The notes under the pieces: model-generated | Database searches by the model: none | What the model saw: only the letters and a program-made list of their open reading frames with translations | Told to the model about the DNA's origin: nothing | Part shown: piece by piece, positions 5,315 to 5,973 of the stretch | Position numbering within the stretch: the first letter of the stretch is position 1 | Layout of the letters: each line of letters opens with the position of its first letter | Source: Bacillota bacterium | Lineage (GTDB): Bacteria; Bacillota; DTU065 | Assembly: GCA_012842235.1 (NCBI GenBank) | Contig: DUTE01000242.1 | Location: 1-5,973, forward strand | Length of the DNA: 5,973 bases | Reading direction: 5' to 3' | Program-made: the position numbers and the translations under genes

Positions 5315-5973
5315 GTGAGCTTCTTTGTGGAAGTGGAAAGCGCTTCTCTCATCAAAACAGGCGAGGAGCTTTGTGGTGATAGTGTTGCCATAATAAGGGC
5401 TGAAGATTCTTTTATTGCTGTTTTATCAGATGGTCTTGGCTCCGGGGTAAAGGCGAGTATCCTCTCTACTCTAACAGGTAAAATTGCTTCAACAATGCTA
5501 GAGAAAGGTTCTTCCTTAGAGGATGTAGTCTATACTCTTGTACAGACTTTGCCGGTTTGTAAAGTTAGAGGGCTAGCTTATGCTACTTTTACAGTAGTTC
5601 AGATATTTAAAGATGGACAAATCTATGTAGCAGAGAGTGACAATCCTGAACTGCTCTTTTTCCGCGATGGAATTAACCGCAAAATTCCTCGAAAAGAGAC
5701 TGTTATTGAAAATAAATTGATCTATGAAAGTAGCTTTCAGCTTGTAGAAGGCGATACTCTTGTAATTATAAGTGATGGTGTAATAAATGCAGGTATTGGT
5801 GGCATAAGGCCTTTAGGATGGCCACTAGAAGAGATAGCCTCTGAAATAGAAGAGATCTTTTTGCAAAAAAGGTCTAATGTAAAAGCAAAAGAGATTGCTA
5901 TCCATATTAAAGATCGCTGTCAAGAGTTTTATCGCAGTCAAATAGGTGACGATACAACAGCTTTAGTACTAAA
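5315..5973 (+). CDS. SpoIIE/PP2C-type protein phosphatase (3' truncated)
   Basis: The frame starts at GTG 5315 and stays open to the window end, giving 219 complete codons without a stop. The protein is a metal-dependent serine/threonine phosphatase of the SpoIIE/PP2C superfamily. Likely metal-binding acidic residues appear in family order: Asp22 in CGDS, Asp39 in SDGLGSG (38-44), Asp154 in SDGV (153-156), and Asp212/Asp213 in GDDTTALVL near the visible end. The SDGLGSGVKA motif is the usual signature of the first metal site. The catalytic core seems nearly complete, but any C-terminal extension is out of view. It starts 13 bp after the hydrogenase-like gene. In clostridial hfs-type loci a phosphatase occupies this position (hfsC), so I infer that it is the signalling output of the PAS-containing hydrogenase. 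Its target is not in the window. A stand-alone anti-sigma-antagonist phosphatase is the alternative. Confidence 0.9.
   Translation, partial: MSFFVEVESASLIKTGEELCGDSVAIIRAEDSFIAVLSDGLGSGVKASILSTLTGKIASTMLEKGSSLEDVVYTLVQTLPVCKVRGLAYATFTVVQIFKDGQIYVAESDNPELLFFRDGINRKIPRKETVIENKLIYESSFQLVEGDTLVIISDGVINAGIGGIRPLGWPLEEIASEIEEIFLQKRSNVKAKEIAIHIKDRCQEFYRSQIGDDTTALVL

Overview
The window looks like chromosomal DNA from an anaerobic, AT-rich, low-GC Gram-positive bacterium of the Clostridia (Firmicutes). The support is the codon use (AT-rich, with TTG/GTG starts possible and strong AGGAGG-type ribosome sites), a SpoIIE-family phosphatase, and above all a clostridial-style sensory [FeFe]-hydrogenase cluster. 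I cannot assign a genus from the sequence. Every gene I can support lies on the + strand.

Layout: (1) 2-1110 is the end of a Tad-type pilus/secretion operon. It holds a 5'-truncated TadB-like and a complete TadC-like inner-membrane platform protein, overlapping at their junction. (2) 1111-1961 is an 850-bp AT-rich intergenic stretch with no convincing gene. It contains one good intrinsic-type hairpin (1328-1359), several patches of degenerate 7-bp repeats, and two inverted repeats. (3) 1962-2606 is thiamine pyrophosphokinase (thiN). (4) 2785-3207 is a DUF523/TudS-like protein with the three family cysteines. (5) From 3241 to the right edge runs a promoter-operator region followed by a compact operon: an 83-aa thioredoxin-like [2Fe-2S] ferredoxin, a 563-aa [FeFe]-hydrogenase-like protein with a C-terminal [4Fe-4S] motif, a PAS domain and a coiled coil, and a SpoIIE/PP2C-type phosphatase cut by the window end.

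How the genes may work together: the last three genes have the order and content of known clostridial sensory hydrogenase (HydS / hfsABC-type) loci. Electrons could pass between the [2Fe-2S] protein and the hydrogenase-like protein. The H-cluster domain and PAS module would then sense H2 or redox state and pass the signal to the phosphatase, which would act on a partner protein not present here. The operon has a near-ideal sigma-A promoter (TTGTCT, 17 bp, extended TGCTATAAT). Immediately downstream is an imperfect palindrome resembling a Rex (NADH/NAD+ sensing repressor) operator, which would tie expression to cellular redox state. The hydrogenase-like protein keeps all four H-cluster cysteines but has tyrosine in place of the proton-relay cysteine, which favours a sensor over a fast turnover enzyme. 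The Tad, thiN and DUF523 genes appear to be independent neighbours.
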